From Teichococcus aerophilus (GTDB taxonomy: Bacteria > Pseudomonadota > Alphaproteobacteria > Acetobacterales > Acetobacteraceae), in the NCBI RefSeq assembly GCF_014490485.1, contig NZ_JACTVA010000006.1:95655-159654 (forward strand): a stretch of DNA of 64,000 bases, read 5' to 3'. The notes beneath the pieces are model-generated. The model was given only the letters and a program-made list of their open reading frames with translations. It searched no databases and was not told the DNA's origin. This document shows, piece by piece, positions 9,345-18,204 of the stretch. The position numbers and the translations under genes were made by a program. The number at the start of each line of letters is the position of its first letter. Position 1 is the stretch's first letter.

Positions 9345-9586
9345 ATGCCACTCCTGTTGCGGGCCCAAGGGGGGGGCGCGTCGCGTGCGACGCGTCTTCC
9401 CCCGGGCCGGCCACGGTGCCGCCCCCGGCGGGCGGCCACGCGACCTGTCCCGGCCAGTTGGCCACTTTCCCCGGCGCGACGGAAGCGCGGGCTGGTCGGC
9501 CCAGCCTCCCGCCCCAGGGGTGGCGGTGGGGCCAGGGGAAACCTCACCGGCCTTTGGGGGCGGTTGGTATCGGCTCGGGAAGCCGA

Positions 9587-9828
9587 GGAAGGTCAGGGGA
9601 ATGAATTCCCCTCAAACCCCATCTTTTTTCTGCGAGTCTGGTGTGGTGCTTCAGGACGGCCGAGCGGAGCCTGGATGAATGTTGAAGAGGCGGAACCGCA
9701 TTCGCGTGACATCACGGACCGACAGCGTGACCCGGCTGAGCCATGAAAAGGCTGACGCCGCCGCCGCCACGCCCCAAAGACTCGCAAAAGAAAGAAGGGG
9801 TTTGGGGAATTCCTTCCCCAACCTTCCT
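9587..9828. repeat. NPE copy c
   Basis: Left arm GGAAGGTCAGGGGAATGAATTCCCCT followed by CCCCATCTTTTTTCTGCGAG. The right arm begins GACTCGCAAAAGAAAGAAGG, followed by GGTTTGGGGAATTCCTTCCCC and AACCTTCC. The core is diverged. It lies between the 3' end of the dehydratase gene and the promoter side of the acetolactate-synthase gene. The 240 bases between that gene's start and the element (9345-9586) hold no other feature I can name. Confidence 0.75.
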
Positions 9829-9893
9829 GCCCAAGGCTGAATATCAATCGGACCTGGGGCACATCATCAGGCAACGTGCCAGATGCAGCGCCC

Positions 9894-10919
9894 TCAGGCC
9901 GCAGCCGGCAGGTCCTGGCTGACGGCATCCAGCCACACCGCCTTGTCCGTGTTGGCGCCGCTGGCGACGATGAGGACCGTGCGGCCGCGCAGCCCCTCCG
10001 GCCCGCCGAGCAGGGCGGCCAGGGGCAGGGCACCGCCGGGCTCCACCACCAACCCGAAATACTCGAAATAGGCGGCCATGGCGGCGCGGGCCAGGTGGTC
10101 CGGTACGGCCTGGGCGCGGGTGCCCTCTGCGTGGTTGATGCCGAAGCACAGCTCGCCCGAGATGGGGGAGAGCAGGGCATCGCAGATGGTGGTGGCACCG
10201 GGGGCGTTGGCCAGGCGCTGGCCGGCGGCCAGGCTGCGGCCCATGTCGTCGAAGCCCTCGGGCTCCACCGCCAGCAGCGGCACCGGGGCGGGGTGCGCAG
10301 CCAACGCCAGGGCGCAGCCGGCGGCCAGCCCGCCGCCGGAGCACGCCACCACCATCTGCGTGGGCGTGGCGCCCACGGCGGCGGCCTGGGCCAGCGCCTC
10401 GGTGGCGATGGTGCTGGTGGCGGCGACGATGCGGCGGTCGTCGAAGGCGGGCACCATCACGTGCCGCCGCTCCTCCACCCAGTGCCGCATCAGGGCGGCG
10501 CGGTCGACGCTGGTCCGGTCATAGGCCGCCACCACGGCGCCCCAGGCGCGGGTGCGGGCCACCTTGGCCGCGGGTGCGTCCACCGGCATCAGGATGGTCA
10601 CCGGCCCCAGGCCAAGCCGCCGCGCCGCCCAGGCGACCGCCTGGCCGTGGTTGCCGGAGGAGAGGGCGACGATGCCGCCCGCCGCCGCCGTGGGGTCCAG
10701 CTGCGACAGCCAGTTCCAGGCGCCGCGCGCCTTGAAGCTGCCGGTGTGCTGCAGGCATTCGGCCTTCACCAGCACGCGGCCGCCGAGCCGGTCGTTCAGC
10801 CGCTCGCTCTCCAGCAGCGGGGTTTCCAGCAGCACCCCGCGCAGCCGGGTGGCGGCTTGCGCCCGCTCCTCCGCGCCGGGCGGTTGCATCCACCACGGCG
10901 AACCCTCCGTGCCGGTCAC
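9894..10919 (-). CDS. Threonine/serine dehydratase-family PLP enzyme
   Basis: 341-residue fold-type II PLP enzyme of the threonine/serine dehydratase group. The Schiff-base lysine is K63 in TGSFKARGA, SSGNHGQA (88-95) caps the active site, and SGGGLA (194-199) is the phosphate-binding loop. Such enzymes deaminate Thr/Ser or 3-hydroxyaspartate to 2-oxoacids. It lacks the C-terminal ACT regulatory domain of biosynthetic IlvA, so a catabolic role is likely. The GTG start at 10919 overlaps the stop of the lactonase gene by four bases (GTGA), indicating a two-gene operon. Confidence 0.85.
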   Translation of the reverse strand: MTGTEGSPWWMQPPGAEERAQAATRLRGVLLETPLLESERLNDRLGGRVLVKAECLQHTGSFKARGAWNWLSQLDPTAAAGGIVALSSGNHGQAVAWAARRLGLGPVTILMPVDAPAAKVARTRAWGAVVAAYDRTSVDRAALMRHWVEERRHVMVPAFDDRRIVAATSTIATEALAQAAAVGATPTQMVVACSGGGLAAGCALALAAHPAPVPLLAVEPEGFDDMGRSLAAGQRLANAPGATTICDALLSPISGELCFGINHAEGTRAQAVPDHLARAAMAAYFEYFGLVVEPGGALPLAALLGGPEGLRGRTVLIVASGANTDKAVWLDAVSQDLPAAA

Positions 10920-11794
10920 GCCGCCGGGCCCTCGCCGAAGCGGTGGGGCGGCAGCCCGGCCACCTCCGTGCGGAAGGCGATGAGGCGGCCGGGCTGGTGG
11001 CTGCCGGAACGATCCGAGGCCAGGGAGGTGACGAAGAGCGTGCGCAGGTCGGCGCCGCCGAAGCAGGGCATGGTCGGCGCGGTGACGGGCAGGGGAATCC
11101 GCTCGACGATGATGCCATCGGGCGAGATGCGGTTGAGCACGCCGGCGGTGATGCCGGCGCTCCAGTAGAAGCCATCCGCATCCATCGCCGCGCCGTCCGG
11201 CAGGCCCTCCGCCTCGGTCAGCGACAGCAAGCGGCGGGGGTTGGTGGCCAGGCCCTGGCGGGCGTCGAAGTCGAAGGCCTGCAGCCAGGGGCCGCGGCTG
11301 TCGGAATGGTACAGGGTACGGCTATCCGAGCTCCAGGCCAGGCCGTTGGAGCAGAACAGGCCACCGACGATGCGGGTGGATTCGCCGGCGGGGGTGATGC
11401 GGTACAGCGCCGCCGTCGCCTCCCGCTTCGGCCGGTCGTCCAGGCTGCCGACCCAGAAATTGCCGTCCGGCCCCACCTTGCCGTCGTTCAGGCGGTTGGT
11501 CGGTGGCGTGGGCTCGGGGTTCACCAGGAACTCCAGCGCGCCGGTGGCGGGGTCGAACAGGTGGATGCCGGTGCGCAGCGCGAGGACGAGGCGCCCCTGC
11601 GTGGCCAGGCCGAGGCTGCCGACCTCGGCTGGCATGGGGAAGCGGTCCAGCCGGCCGCTCTCCGGCTCAAGCCGCAGCACCAGGGGGGCGGTGATGTCCA
11701 CGAACCAGAGCACGCCTTCGCGGTCGTCCCAGACGGGGCTCTCCAGCAGGGCGAAGGCTTCGTGGGTCAGGGTCCTGAGGTCGGTGAGCTGCAT
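10916..11794 (-). CDS. SMP-30/gluconolactonase family protein
   Basis: 292-residue six-bladed beta-propeller of the SMP-30/LRE family, hydrolysing sugar-acid or related lactones. The metal ligands expected for the family are present: E18 (LLESPVWD), N103 (RLNDGKVG), N150 (SNGLAW) and D200 (GLPDGAAMD). There is no signal peptide, so it is cytoplasmic. The ATG at 11794 has AAGGA five bases upstream. It is first gene of an operon with the dehydratase, and divergent from the amidase/dehydrogenase pair across a 185-base AT-rich promoter region. Confidence 0.9.
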   Translation of the reverse strand: MQLTDLRTLTHEAFALLESPVWDDREGVLWFVDITAPLVLRLEPESGRLDRFPMPAEVGSLGLATQGRLVLALRTGIHLFDPATGALEFLVNPEPTPPTNRLNDGKVGPDGNFWVGSLDDRPKREATAALYRITPAGESTRIVGGLFCSNGLAWSSDSRTLYHSDSRGPWLQAFDFDARQGLATNPRRLLSLTEAEGLPDGAAMDADGFYWSAGITAGVLNRISPDGIIVERIPLPVTAPTMPCFGGADLRTLFVTSLASDRSGSHQPGRLIAFRTEVAGLPPHRFGEGPAA

Positions 11795-11979
11795 GGGAAT
11801 CCTTCGGCGATGGATGCTGCTGTGTTTTTGATGTACCAGAAATGGCAAAATTTCCAGGGTAATTTGGCAAAGAAAACCACTTGCGCTTTCTTGCAGGGTG
11901 ATTTGCTATATCAAAATCTTCGGCGTTTGGCCCTGGACCCAAGCCGCCCCCTGGAACCACCGAAAAGGCCGTGCATGCC
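11795..11979. promoter_or_regulatory. Divergent promoter region between lactonase and amidase operons
   Basis: 185 bases, clearly AT-richer than the neighbouring genes. TTTTTGATGTACC (near 11825) and GCTATATCAAAAT (near 11907) form a widely spaced inverted repeat with TTTTGAT/ATCAAAA ends, a plausible pair of half-operators for a regulator not encoded here. Inference only. Confidence 0.35.
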
Positions 11980-13422
11980 ATGAGCGACGAAGATCTCTGC
12001 TTCACCCCCGCCACCGAGCTGGCCGGCCTCATCCGCTCCAAAGCCCTTTCCCCGGTCGAGCTGACCGAGGCGGTGCTGCGGCGGATCGAGCGGCTGGAGC
12101 CGCAGCTCAACGCCTTCGCCCGGCTGACGCCAGACATCGCCCGCCAGCAGGCGCGCGCGGCGGAGGACGCGGTGATGGCGGGCCAGACGCTGGGGCCGCT
12201 GCACGGCGTGCCCGTCACCATCAAGGACCACGAGGCGATCGCAGGCCTGCCGACCGAATTCGGCAGCTACACCCGCCAGGGCGATACGCCGGCTTTCACC
12301 ACGCCCATGGTCACCCGGTTGCAGGAGGCCGGCGCTGTGCTGCTGGGCAAGACGACCACGCCGGAATTCGGCTGGAAGGGCGTCAGCGACAGCCCGCTGA
12401 CCGGCATGACGCACAACCCGTGGAAGCACGGCTACAATGCCGGTGCCTCCTCCTCCGGCGCCGGGGTGGGGGCGGCGGCGGGGTATGGGCCACTGCACCA
12501 GGCGGGGGATGGCGCCGGCTCCATCCGCATGCCGGCGCATTTCTGTGGCGCCTTCGGGCTGAAGCCGACCTATGGCCGCGTGCCCGTCTATCCCCCCAGC
12601 GCCGGGGACCAGACGCTGCATCTGGGGCCGATGACGCGGACTGTGGCCGATGCCGCGCTGATGCTGCGGACCATGGCCGGGCCGCATCCCTGGGACCAGA
12701 CCAGCCTGGAAGCCCCGCCGGCCGACTACCCTGGCCTGCTGCGCGAACCTTTCCCCCGCCAGCCCCGCATCGCCTTCAGCGCCGATCTCGGCCACGCGCG
12801 GGTGGACCCGGAGGTCGCTGCGCTGGTGCAAGCCGCCGCCGATGCCATCGAGACCAGCCTCGGTCTGCCGGTGGAGCCGGTAGTGCCCGAATGGGGCAGG
12901 CGGGGGCCGGACCTCGCCCGCTTCTTCTGGCCCGCGCATATGAACCGCTTCGGCGCCCTGCTGCCGGAGTGGGAGGCGCGGATGGACCCCGGCTTCGTCG
13001 CCTGCATCCGCGCCGGCGAGGGCTGCGACCTGAACAGCTACCAGCGCATGCGGCTGGAGAAATACGCCTACTGCGTCGAGATCCATCGCTTCTTCGAGGA
13101 CTGGGACTTCCTGCTTACCCCCGCCGTCTCGGTCGCCGCCTTCCCGGCGGAGCGGCTGCAGCCGGAGCATTGGCCGCAGCACCCGTGGGACTGGCTGAGC
13201 TGGGCGGAATTCTCCTACCCCTTCAACCTGTCCGGCAACCCGGCGGCCTCCATTCCCTGCGGCTTCACCGCGGCGGGCCTGCCGGTCGGACTGCAGATCG
13301 TTGGCCGCCGCTTCGACGACCTCGGCGTATTGCGGCTCTCCGCTCTGTTCGAGGCCGCCCGGCCCTGGGCCCGGCATCGCCCCCGCCATCTCGACTCTCC
13401 TGCCGCCGCCACGGCCGCCTGA
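11980..13422 (+). CDS. Amidase (amidase-signature family)
   Basis: 480-residue amidase-signature enzyme hydrolysing a carboxylic acid amide. The Ser-cisSer-Lys triad is visible: K82 in PVTIKDHEAI, the cis-Ser in NAGASSSGAG (about 157-159) and nucleophile S181 in GDGAGSIRMPA. The usual G-G-S before IR is A-G-S here, a minor variation. There is no GatB/GatC context, so it is a catabolic amidase and not GatA. ATG 11980 was chosen over GTG 11971 because AAAAGG lies about 11 bases upstream. The dehydrogenase gene follows after 68 bases. Confidence 0.88.
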   Translation: MSDEDLCFTPATELAGLIRSKALSPVELTEAVLRRIERLEPQLNAFARLTPDIARQQARAAEDAVMAGQTLGPLHGVPVTIKDHEAIAGLPTEFGSYTRQGDTPAFTTPMVTRLQEAGAVLLGKTTTPEFGWKGVSDSPLTGMTHNPWKHGYNAGASSSGAGVGAAAGYGPLHQAGDGAGSIRMPAHFCGAFGLKPTYGRVPVYPPSAGDQTLHLGPMTRTVADAALMLRTMAGPHPWDQTSLEAPPADYPGLLREPFPRQPRIAFSADLGHARVDPEVAALVQAAADAIETSLGLPVEPVVPEWGRRGPDLARFFWPAHMNRFGALLPEWEARMDPGFVACIRAGEGCDLNSYQRMRLEKYAYCVEIHRFFEDWDFLLTPAVSVAAFPAERLQPEHWPQHPWDWLSWAEFSYPFNLSGNPAASIPCGFTAAGLPVGLQIVGRRFDDLGVLRLSALFEAARPWARHRPRHLDSPAAATAA

Positions 13423-13490
13423 CCGCGCCGGTCCTCGCTCCTGACCATTCCCTTCCACCAACGCGCCTGGGCGCAGAAGGATACCGCTTC

Positions 13491-14270
13491 ATGACACATT
13501 GGGCCTTCGTCACCGGCGGCGGCGGCGATATCGGCGGCGCCATCTGCCACGCCCTGGCACGGGACGGGCTGGGCATCGCCTGCGTCGACCTGAGCCAGGA
13601 GCGCGCGGAGGAAGTCTGCGCCGGCATCCGCCAGGCCGGCGGCCAGGCCGTGGCCCTGGCGGCGGATGTGACGGACCCGGACGCCGTCTCTGCCACCGTG
13701 GCGGCGGCGCGGCGGCTGGGCGATATCCGCGTGCTGGTGAACACCGCCGGCAAGGCCAATGGCCGCTCCATCTTCACCACAGACTACGCCACCTGGCGCG
13801 CCGACATCGCGGTGAACCTGGATTCCGCCTTCCTCTGCATCCAGGCGCTACGGGACCATCTGATCGAGCAGCAGGGCAACGTGGTCAACATCGCCTCGGT
13901 CAACGGCGTCGGCGTCTATGGCTTCCCCAGCTACAGCGCGGCGAAGGCGGGGCTGGTGCATCTCACCAAGTCCCTCGCCGTGGAACTCGGCCCGCGCGGG
14001 CTGCGGGTGAACGCGGTGGCGCCAGGCAGCGTGATGACCCGCGCCTGGAACGCACGGCTTGAGAAGAACCCTGGCCTGTTCGAGGACCTCACCGCCCTCT
14101 GCCCGCTGCCGCGCCTGTCCACCCCCGCTGATATCGCTGATGCGGTGGCCTTCCTGGCATCGGACAAAGCCCGCATGATCACCGGGACCATCCTGGCCGT
14201 CGATGGCGGCCTCTCCACCGGGGTGCCCATGGTGGGGCGCACCGTGGCGCAACTGCCGAAGGGTGGGTGA
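13491..14270 (+). CDS. Short-chain dehydrogenase/reductase
   Basis: 259-residue classical SDR. The nucleotide motif is TGGGGDIG (8-15), with N84-A-G in VLVNTAG, catalytic S136 (NIASVNG) and Y148-x3-K152 (YSAAK), and the PG motif after the active site (VAPGSVMT). It reduces or oxidises a hydroxyl using NAD(P)H; D33 after the second strand (CVDLS) suggests NAD preference. AGAAGG lies ten bases before the ATG. It is probably cotranscribed with the amidase, so the substrate may be a hydroxy acid released from an amide. Confidence 0.9.
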   Translation: MTHWAFVTGGGGDIGGAICHALARDGLGIACVDLSQERAEEVCAGIRQAGGQAVALAADVTDPDAVSATVAAARRLGDIRVLVNTAGKANGRSIFTTDYATWRADIAVNLDSAFLCIQALRDHLIEQQGNVVNIASVNGVGVYGFPSYSAAKAGLVHLTKSLAVELGPRGLRVNAVAPGSVMTRAWNARLEKNPGLFEDLTALCPLPRLSTPADIADAVAFLASDKARMITGTILAVDGGLSTGVPMVGRTVAQLPKGG

Positions 14271-14312
14271 GGGCTTCGTTCCTGTCTCTGCCTGGGTCTT
14301 TTGGATTGGGGA

Positions 14313-14578
14313 GGAAAGCCGGGGAAGGAATTCCCCGGGCCCCTTCTTTTCTTTTTTCGAGTTTTTACCGGGCGGGCCGTTGAGAGGGCGGGTCTGAGAG
14401 ACAGCTGGGTGCGCCGGAGGTCCTGGACCTCCGGCGACTGACGGTTCAGCCCGCGTGGCCCATTGATAAAATCATCAAGCAGCGTCCGCTCTCAGCCCTG
14501 CAGCGCCACGCCAGACTCGCAGAAAAAAAGAAGGATCAAACCTATAGGTTTGATGGGGAATTCATTCCCCAGCCTTGC
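14313..14578 (-). repeat. NPE copy d, reverse orientation, with a swapped tip
   Basis: Left arm GGAAAGCCGGGGAAGGAATT...; the core on the minus strand carries GGGCCACGCGGGCTGAACCG and the perfect central palindrome GCCGGAGGTCC-A-GGACCTCCGGC. The right arm differs from the family: where GGGGTCC or GGGGCCC is expected it has a different perfect 20-bp palindrome (14535-14554, arms ATCAAACCTA/TAGGTTTGAT) before the GGGGAATTCATTCCCC tip. Confidence 0.85.
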
Positions 14579-14707
14579 GCCAGCCGATCCGTAGCCGGAC
14601 ACGATCGATTCCCGAACGAAAGGCACCCAAACCCGGCGCAGGTGCGAAGGCTCTCCAGCTATGCCAGCATGTGGCTGAGGCTTGGCGCAGAGGGGGGAGC
14701 GACTGTC

Positions 14708-15571
14708 ATGGATGCCGTGCTGCCCCTGCGCCTGTCCGGTGGCTACCAGGAGCATGATCTGGAGCGCGCGCGGATGCTGCTGCATTCGCTGGAGCATTTC
14801 TGGTGTGGACCGGAGGCGCTGCGCCTGATCGTCATTGCGCCGGAGGGGGATGTGGAGGCGGTCCGCGCCGCGCTGGTGCCGCGGCATGTGCGGGTGGTGG
14901 TGGTGCGGGAGGGGTTGCTGCTGCCTGGGCTGGGCGCGGTGCCGGAGGTGGGCGGCTGGTTCCGCCAGATGGCGCTGAAGCTGGCGGCCCATGTGCTGGT
15001 GGAGGGGACGTTCTTCCTGACCCTGGATGCCGATTTGGTCTGCATCCGCCCCGTCTCCACCGACCGGCTGGTGCGGGAGGGACGGGCGCTGACGGATTGG
15101 GAGAGCCGCAACCTGCACCGGCCCTGGTGGGCGGCTTCCGCCGCCGCGCTAGGGGTGGAGGAAGCGGCGGAGCGGCGGCCCGGCATGGCGGTGACGCCGG
15201 AGCTGCTGGCCACCGAGGTGCTGCGGCGCCTGCAACGGGCGCTATGTGCCGAGGGTGGGCCGGAGGCCTGGATGCGCCTGCTGCGGCGCCCGGGCCTGTG
15301 GAGCGAGTACAGCCTCTACACCCTGTTCGCCGAGCGGCAGGGGCTGCTGGAGCGCCACCACCACGACCTTGCCTGGATGCGGGCGCATGGGCAGGCGCTG
15401 CGAGCCAGGCAGAGCCTGTGGTCCGCCGCGCAACTGCAGGACTGGCAGCCGGAGGATGCCTTCGCGCCGGAGGCTGTGGGGTTCTTCATGGTTTGCCAGA
15501 GCAGCACGCGCATTCCGCCTCGGGAGATCTGGGAGCGGCTGGCGCCGTTCATTCCGGGTTCGCCTTTCTAA
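14708..15571 (+). CDS. Glycosyltransferase-like protein (DUF6492-type)
   Basis: 287-residue soluble protein. An N-terminal GT-A-like region carries a D-x-D motif in FFLTLDADLVCIRP (about 110), the nucleotide-sugar/metal site of GT-A glycosyltransferases, and WFRQMALKLAAH just before it matches the WxRQ-type motif of DUF6492 proteins. The C-terminal part is rich in Trp and Arg with a SEYSLYTLF segment. No membrane segment or signal is seen. ATG 14708 follows GGGGGGAG by eight bases and is preferred over upstream in-frame starts. It stands alone, with NPE copy d before it and a long gene-free stretch after it. Acceptor unknown; family assignment moderate. Confidence 0.65.
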   Translation: MDAVLPLRLSGGYQEHDLERARMLLHSLEHFWCGPEALRLIVIAPEGDVEAVRAALVPRHVRVVVVREGLLLPGLGAVPEVGGWFRQMALKLAAHVLVEGTFFLTLDADLVCIRPVSTDRLVREGRALTDWESRNLHRPWWAASAAALGVEEAAERRPGMAVTPELLATEVLRRLQRALCAEGGPEAWMRLLRRPGLWSEYSLYTLFAERQGLLERHHHDLAWMRAHGQALRARQSLWSAAQLQDWQPEDAFAPEAVGFFMVCQSSTRIPPREIWERLAPFIPGSPF

Positions 15572-16106
15572 GGGGACGCTGTGGCAAGCCAAGCGGGTGA
15601 GGGCCAGGGTTATGCACCAGCGCGGGCCTGGCGCTCGCCGCATGGGGCCGGTGCGGAGACCCAGCAATGCCGCCAACAACGCTGGCCGCGAGTCCGCTGG
15701 CGATGGCCTAGCGGATTGTCTCCACAGCCCTTCAGCCGGTCCGGAAAAGGCCGCCGCGATCAAGCAGCTAGGACGTCCTGGTAGCCGGCGAGGCGACCGG
15801 CAGCCCCGCCCGGGCGCTTTCTGGCCGGTCGCCAGAGTATTTTCGGTCGCACAGGCTCACTTCCAATGCTCTCGCTTGTTGTTTTGCAGGGCAGGGCCAC
15901 TCCATCCGGTGATTCCACCTGATGGAGCTCTCCTCCAGCCCGCGCAAGAAAGATGGCCGCGATTGCGCTTGCGGGATGCCAAGTGGTCGATGCAGCGCTT
16001 CCCGCCCATACCCGCACCGTATCGCCCCTACCCGGCGCCTGCATTGGACATCACCGGTGCGGCGGCGCATCCATCGGGGTGGAACCCACCGATGACGAGG
16101 CCTTCC
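15572..16106. other. Gene-free stretch with a strong hairpin before the chromate transporter
   Basis: 535 bases without a credible gene. It contains an imperfect hairpin at 15901-15928 (CTCCATC and GGTG arms paired with CACC and GATGGAG around ATTC) and a second at 16072-16094 (CATCGG..TGG paired with CCACCGATG) that includes an upstream in-frame ATG of the transporter gene. No T tract follows either, so they look like leader structures rather than terminators. No named riboswitch is recognised. Confidence 0.4.
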
Positions 16107-16697
16107 ATGCAGACCCCGCACGCGCCCCCGGCCAATTCTCAAGCACCCGAGGCCGGGACGTTGCGGGCGCCGCCCAGCTGCGCCGCCCTGTTCACCGGCT
16201 TCCTCGGCCTCGGCTTGATCGGCTTCGGCGGGGTCCTGCCGCTCGCCCGGCACATGATCGTGGAGGACAAGCGCTGGCTGACGGCCGAGGCCTTCGCCGA
16301 GATGCTCGGCCTCTGCCAGTTCCTGCCAGGCGGCAACATCATCAACCTCTCCGTCGCCATCGGGCTGGAATTCCGCGGCGTCGCCGGCGCCGTCTCCGCG
16401 CTCATGGGGCTCATCCTGGGGCCGACCGCGGTGGTGATCGGCCTCGGCGTGATCTACGACCGCTTCCGCGACGACCCGCACCTGCAGCACCTGTTCGCCG
16501 GCCTGGCCGCCGCCGCCGCCGGGCTGCTGGTGGCCACCGCGCTGAAGATGCTGCTGCCACTGCGCCGCAACCTGCCGGGCCTGGCCATCGTGCTGCTGTG
16601 CTTCCTGGCCATCGCGGTGCTGCGGCTGCCGCTGCTGCCCAGCATGGCGGTGCTGGCGCCGCTCAGCATCCTCGCCGTGAAGTGGAGCAGCCGGTGA
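16107..16697 (+). CDS. Chromate transporter, N-terminal-type half
   Basis: 196-residue membrane protein of the CHR (chromate ion transporter) family, short form. It has the FTGFLGLGLIGFGGVLPLARHMIVEDKRW signature at the N-terminus (FGG then LP), then QFLPGGNIINLSVAIG, and about six membrane helices. Family members export chromate or related oxyanions by proton antiport. ATG 16107 (GAGG six bases upstream) is chosen over ATG 16092, which sits inside a hairpin. Its stop overlaps the start of the second half by four bases (GTGA), as expected for a heterodimeric pair. Confidence 0.85.
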   Translation: MQTPHAPPANSQAPEAGTLRAPPSCAALFTGFLGLGLIGFGGVLPLARHMIVEDKRWLTAEAFAEMLGLCQFLPGGNIINLSVAIGLEFRGVAGAVSALMGLILGPTAVVIGLGVIYDRFRDDPHLQHLFAGLAAAAAGLLVATALKMLLPLRRNLPGLAIVLLCFLAIAVLRLPLLPSMAVLAPLSILAVKWSSR

Positions 16698-17212
16698 GCA
16701 CGCTGCTGGCCCTGGCGCTGATCTTCGCGGAACTCTCCCTGCTCGCCTTCGGCGGCGGCAACACCATCCTGCCCGAGATGCAGCGGCAGGTGGTGGAGGT
16801 GCACGGCTGGATGTCCGCCCAGGATTTCAGCGCCTTGTTCGCCCTGGCCCAGGCGGCACCCGGGCCGAACATGATGGTGGTGCCACTGGTAGGCTGGCAC
16901 GTGGCCGGCTGGGGCGGGCTGCTGGTGTCTTCCCTCGCCAAGTTCGGCCCGTCCTCCCTGCTGACGGGCATCGTGCTAGGGCTGTGGAAACGCTTCAAGG
17001 ACCGCCCCTGGCGCCGCACCATCCAGGCCGGGCTGGTGCCGATGACGGTCGGCCTGGTCGCCGCCAGCGCCGCCCTCATCACCGAAGCCACCAGCACGCA
17101 CTGGCTGCTGGTGGGCATCACCGCCGCCACGGCGGCCGCGATGACCCTGACCCGGGTGCATCCGCTCTGGTTGCTGGGCGGAGGGGCGGTGGCGGGGTTG
17201 TTGCTGTTGTGA
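16694..17212 (+). CDS. Chromate transporter, C-terminal-type half
   Basis: 172-residue partner of the preceding protein, with the CHR signature LLAFGGGNTILPEMQRQVVEVHGWMSAQDF and the second motif AQAAPGPNMMVVPLVGW, followed by hydrophobic helices to the C-terminus. Short CHR proteins work as pairs of opposite topology; long single-chain ChrA is a fusion of the two. GTG start at 16694 inside the GTGA overlap. No ChrB regulator is adjacent, so chromate response is uncertain and the physiological anion may differ. Confidence 0.85.
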   Translation: MSTLLALALIFAELSLLAFGGGNTILPEMQRQVVEVHGWMSAQDFSALFALAQAAPGPNMMVVPLVGWHVAGWGGLLVSSLAKFGPSSLLTGIVLGLWKRFKDRPWRRTIQAGLVPMTVGLVAASAALITEATSTHWLLVGITAATAAAMTLTRVHPLWLLGGGAVAGLLLL

Positions 17213-17225
17213 CGTGCCGGGGGAT

Positions 17226-17471
17226 GCAGGCCGGGGAAAGAATTCCCCGGACCCCTCCTTTTCTTTCTGCGGGTTTGGCGGCGCGCCTCAGCGCGTAGGA
17301 CGGGCGCTTCTTGATGATTTTAAAGATGGGTCATGTGGGCTGAACCGTCAGTCGGAGGTCTTAGACCTCGGCGCACCCAGCCGTCTCTCAGGCCTAACCC
17401 ACCAAAAGTCACTCCTGAAAACTCGATAAAAAGGGAGAAGGGGTCCGGGGAATTCCTTCCCCGGCCTTCCT
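17226..17471 (+). repeat. NPE copy e
   Basis: Left arm GCAGGCCGGGGAAAGAATTC / CCCGGACCCCTCCTTTTC, core TTGATGATTTTAAAGATGGG with CTGAACCGTCAGTC and a slightly degenerate central palindrome (CGGAGGTCTTAGACCTCGG), right arm ending CTTCCCCGGCCTTCC. Sits exactly between two convergent gene ends. Confidence 0.9.
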
Positions 17472-17486
17472 CCAACGCCCCAGGTC

Positions 17487-18122
17487 TCAGCGCCCCGTCG
17501 GCACGTACCGCCACACGCTCGCCGGCGGTACGTTCAGCGGTGTCCAGGCTTCGCGTTTCGCCCGCAGGCCCAGCCGGGCGTAAGGCAGGGGGGAGGTGGC
17601 GCAGTAGGTGTAGAGCAGGAAGCCTTTCCCCGGCGCGACAGCTTCCACCGCATCGACGAAGCGTTGTTGCTGGGGTTGCGGCAGCAGCACCAGCGGGATG
17701 CCGCAGATGGCGGTGCCGACCTTGCCGTGCAGGGCGCGGGGCAGGATGTCCGGCAGGGCGAAGGCGTCGCCGGTCAGAACGGTCACGCCGGGCAGGGTGT
17801 CGCGCAGGTGGCTGGCCATGTCTGGCTCGATCTCCACCACCACCAGCTTCTCCGGCGGCAGCCCGGCTTCCAGCAAGGCGCGGGAGACGACGCCGGTGCC
17901 AGCGCCCAGCTCCACCACGATCTCGTCCGACTGCCAGCGCGTATGGCGGGCGATGCGCCGGCACAGGGCGGGGGAGGAGGGGACGACGCTGCCCATGCGC
18001 AGCGGGTGGCGCAGCCAGCGGCCAAGGAACAGGGCGATGCCGGGCCGGGGCGCGCGGCTGATGCTGTCGAGCAAGGCGGCGGTGTCCTTCATGCAGGTTT
18101 CGGCATCGGCGGTGGCGGCCAT
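17487..18122 (-). CDS. Class I SAM-dependent methyltransferase, phospholipid N-methyltransferase-like
   Basis: 211-residue soluble methyltransferase. SAM motif I is VELGAGTGVVSRALLEAG (about 69-86), with an acidic residue after strand 2 (VVEIEPDM). The early GSVVPSSPALCRRIA segment is characteristic of the PmtA-like phospholipid N-methyltransferase group that converts phosphatidylethanolamine stepwise to phosphatidylcholine. The ATG at 18122 has no clear ribosome site; M11 (18092) is an alternative. It lies 82 bases after the GT4 gene on the same strand, suggesting an envelope-lipid operon with the glycosyltransferase and LpxH-like phosphatase. Confidence 0.78.
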   Translation of the reverse strand: MAATADAETCMKDTAALLDSISRAPRPGIALFLGRWLRHPLRMGSVVPSSPALCRRIARHTRWQSDEIVVELGAGTGVVSRALLEAGLPPEKLVVVEIEPDMASHLRDTLPGVTVLTGDAFALPDILPRALHGKVGTAICGIPLVLLPQPQQQRFVDAVEAVAPGKGFLLYTYCATSPLPYARLGLRAKREAWTPLNVPPASVWRYVPTGR

Positions 18123-18204
18123 TGTGCGTGCGGGCGCCGTTCTCAGCGGCAGCCCTGCCAGGCGTTTCGTGGCCGCCGTGGTGGACGCGGGATGCGCCCC
18201 CTTT

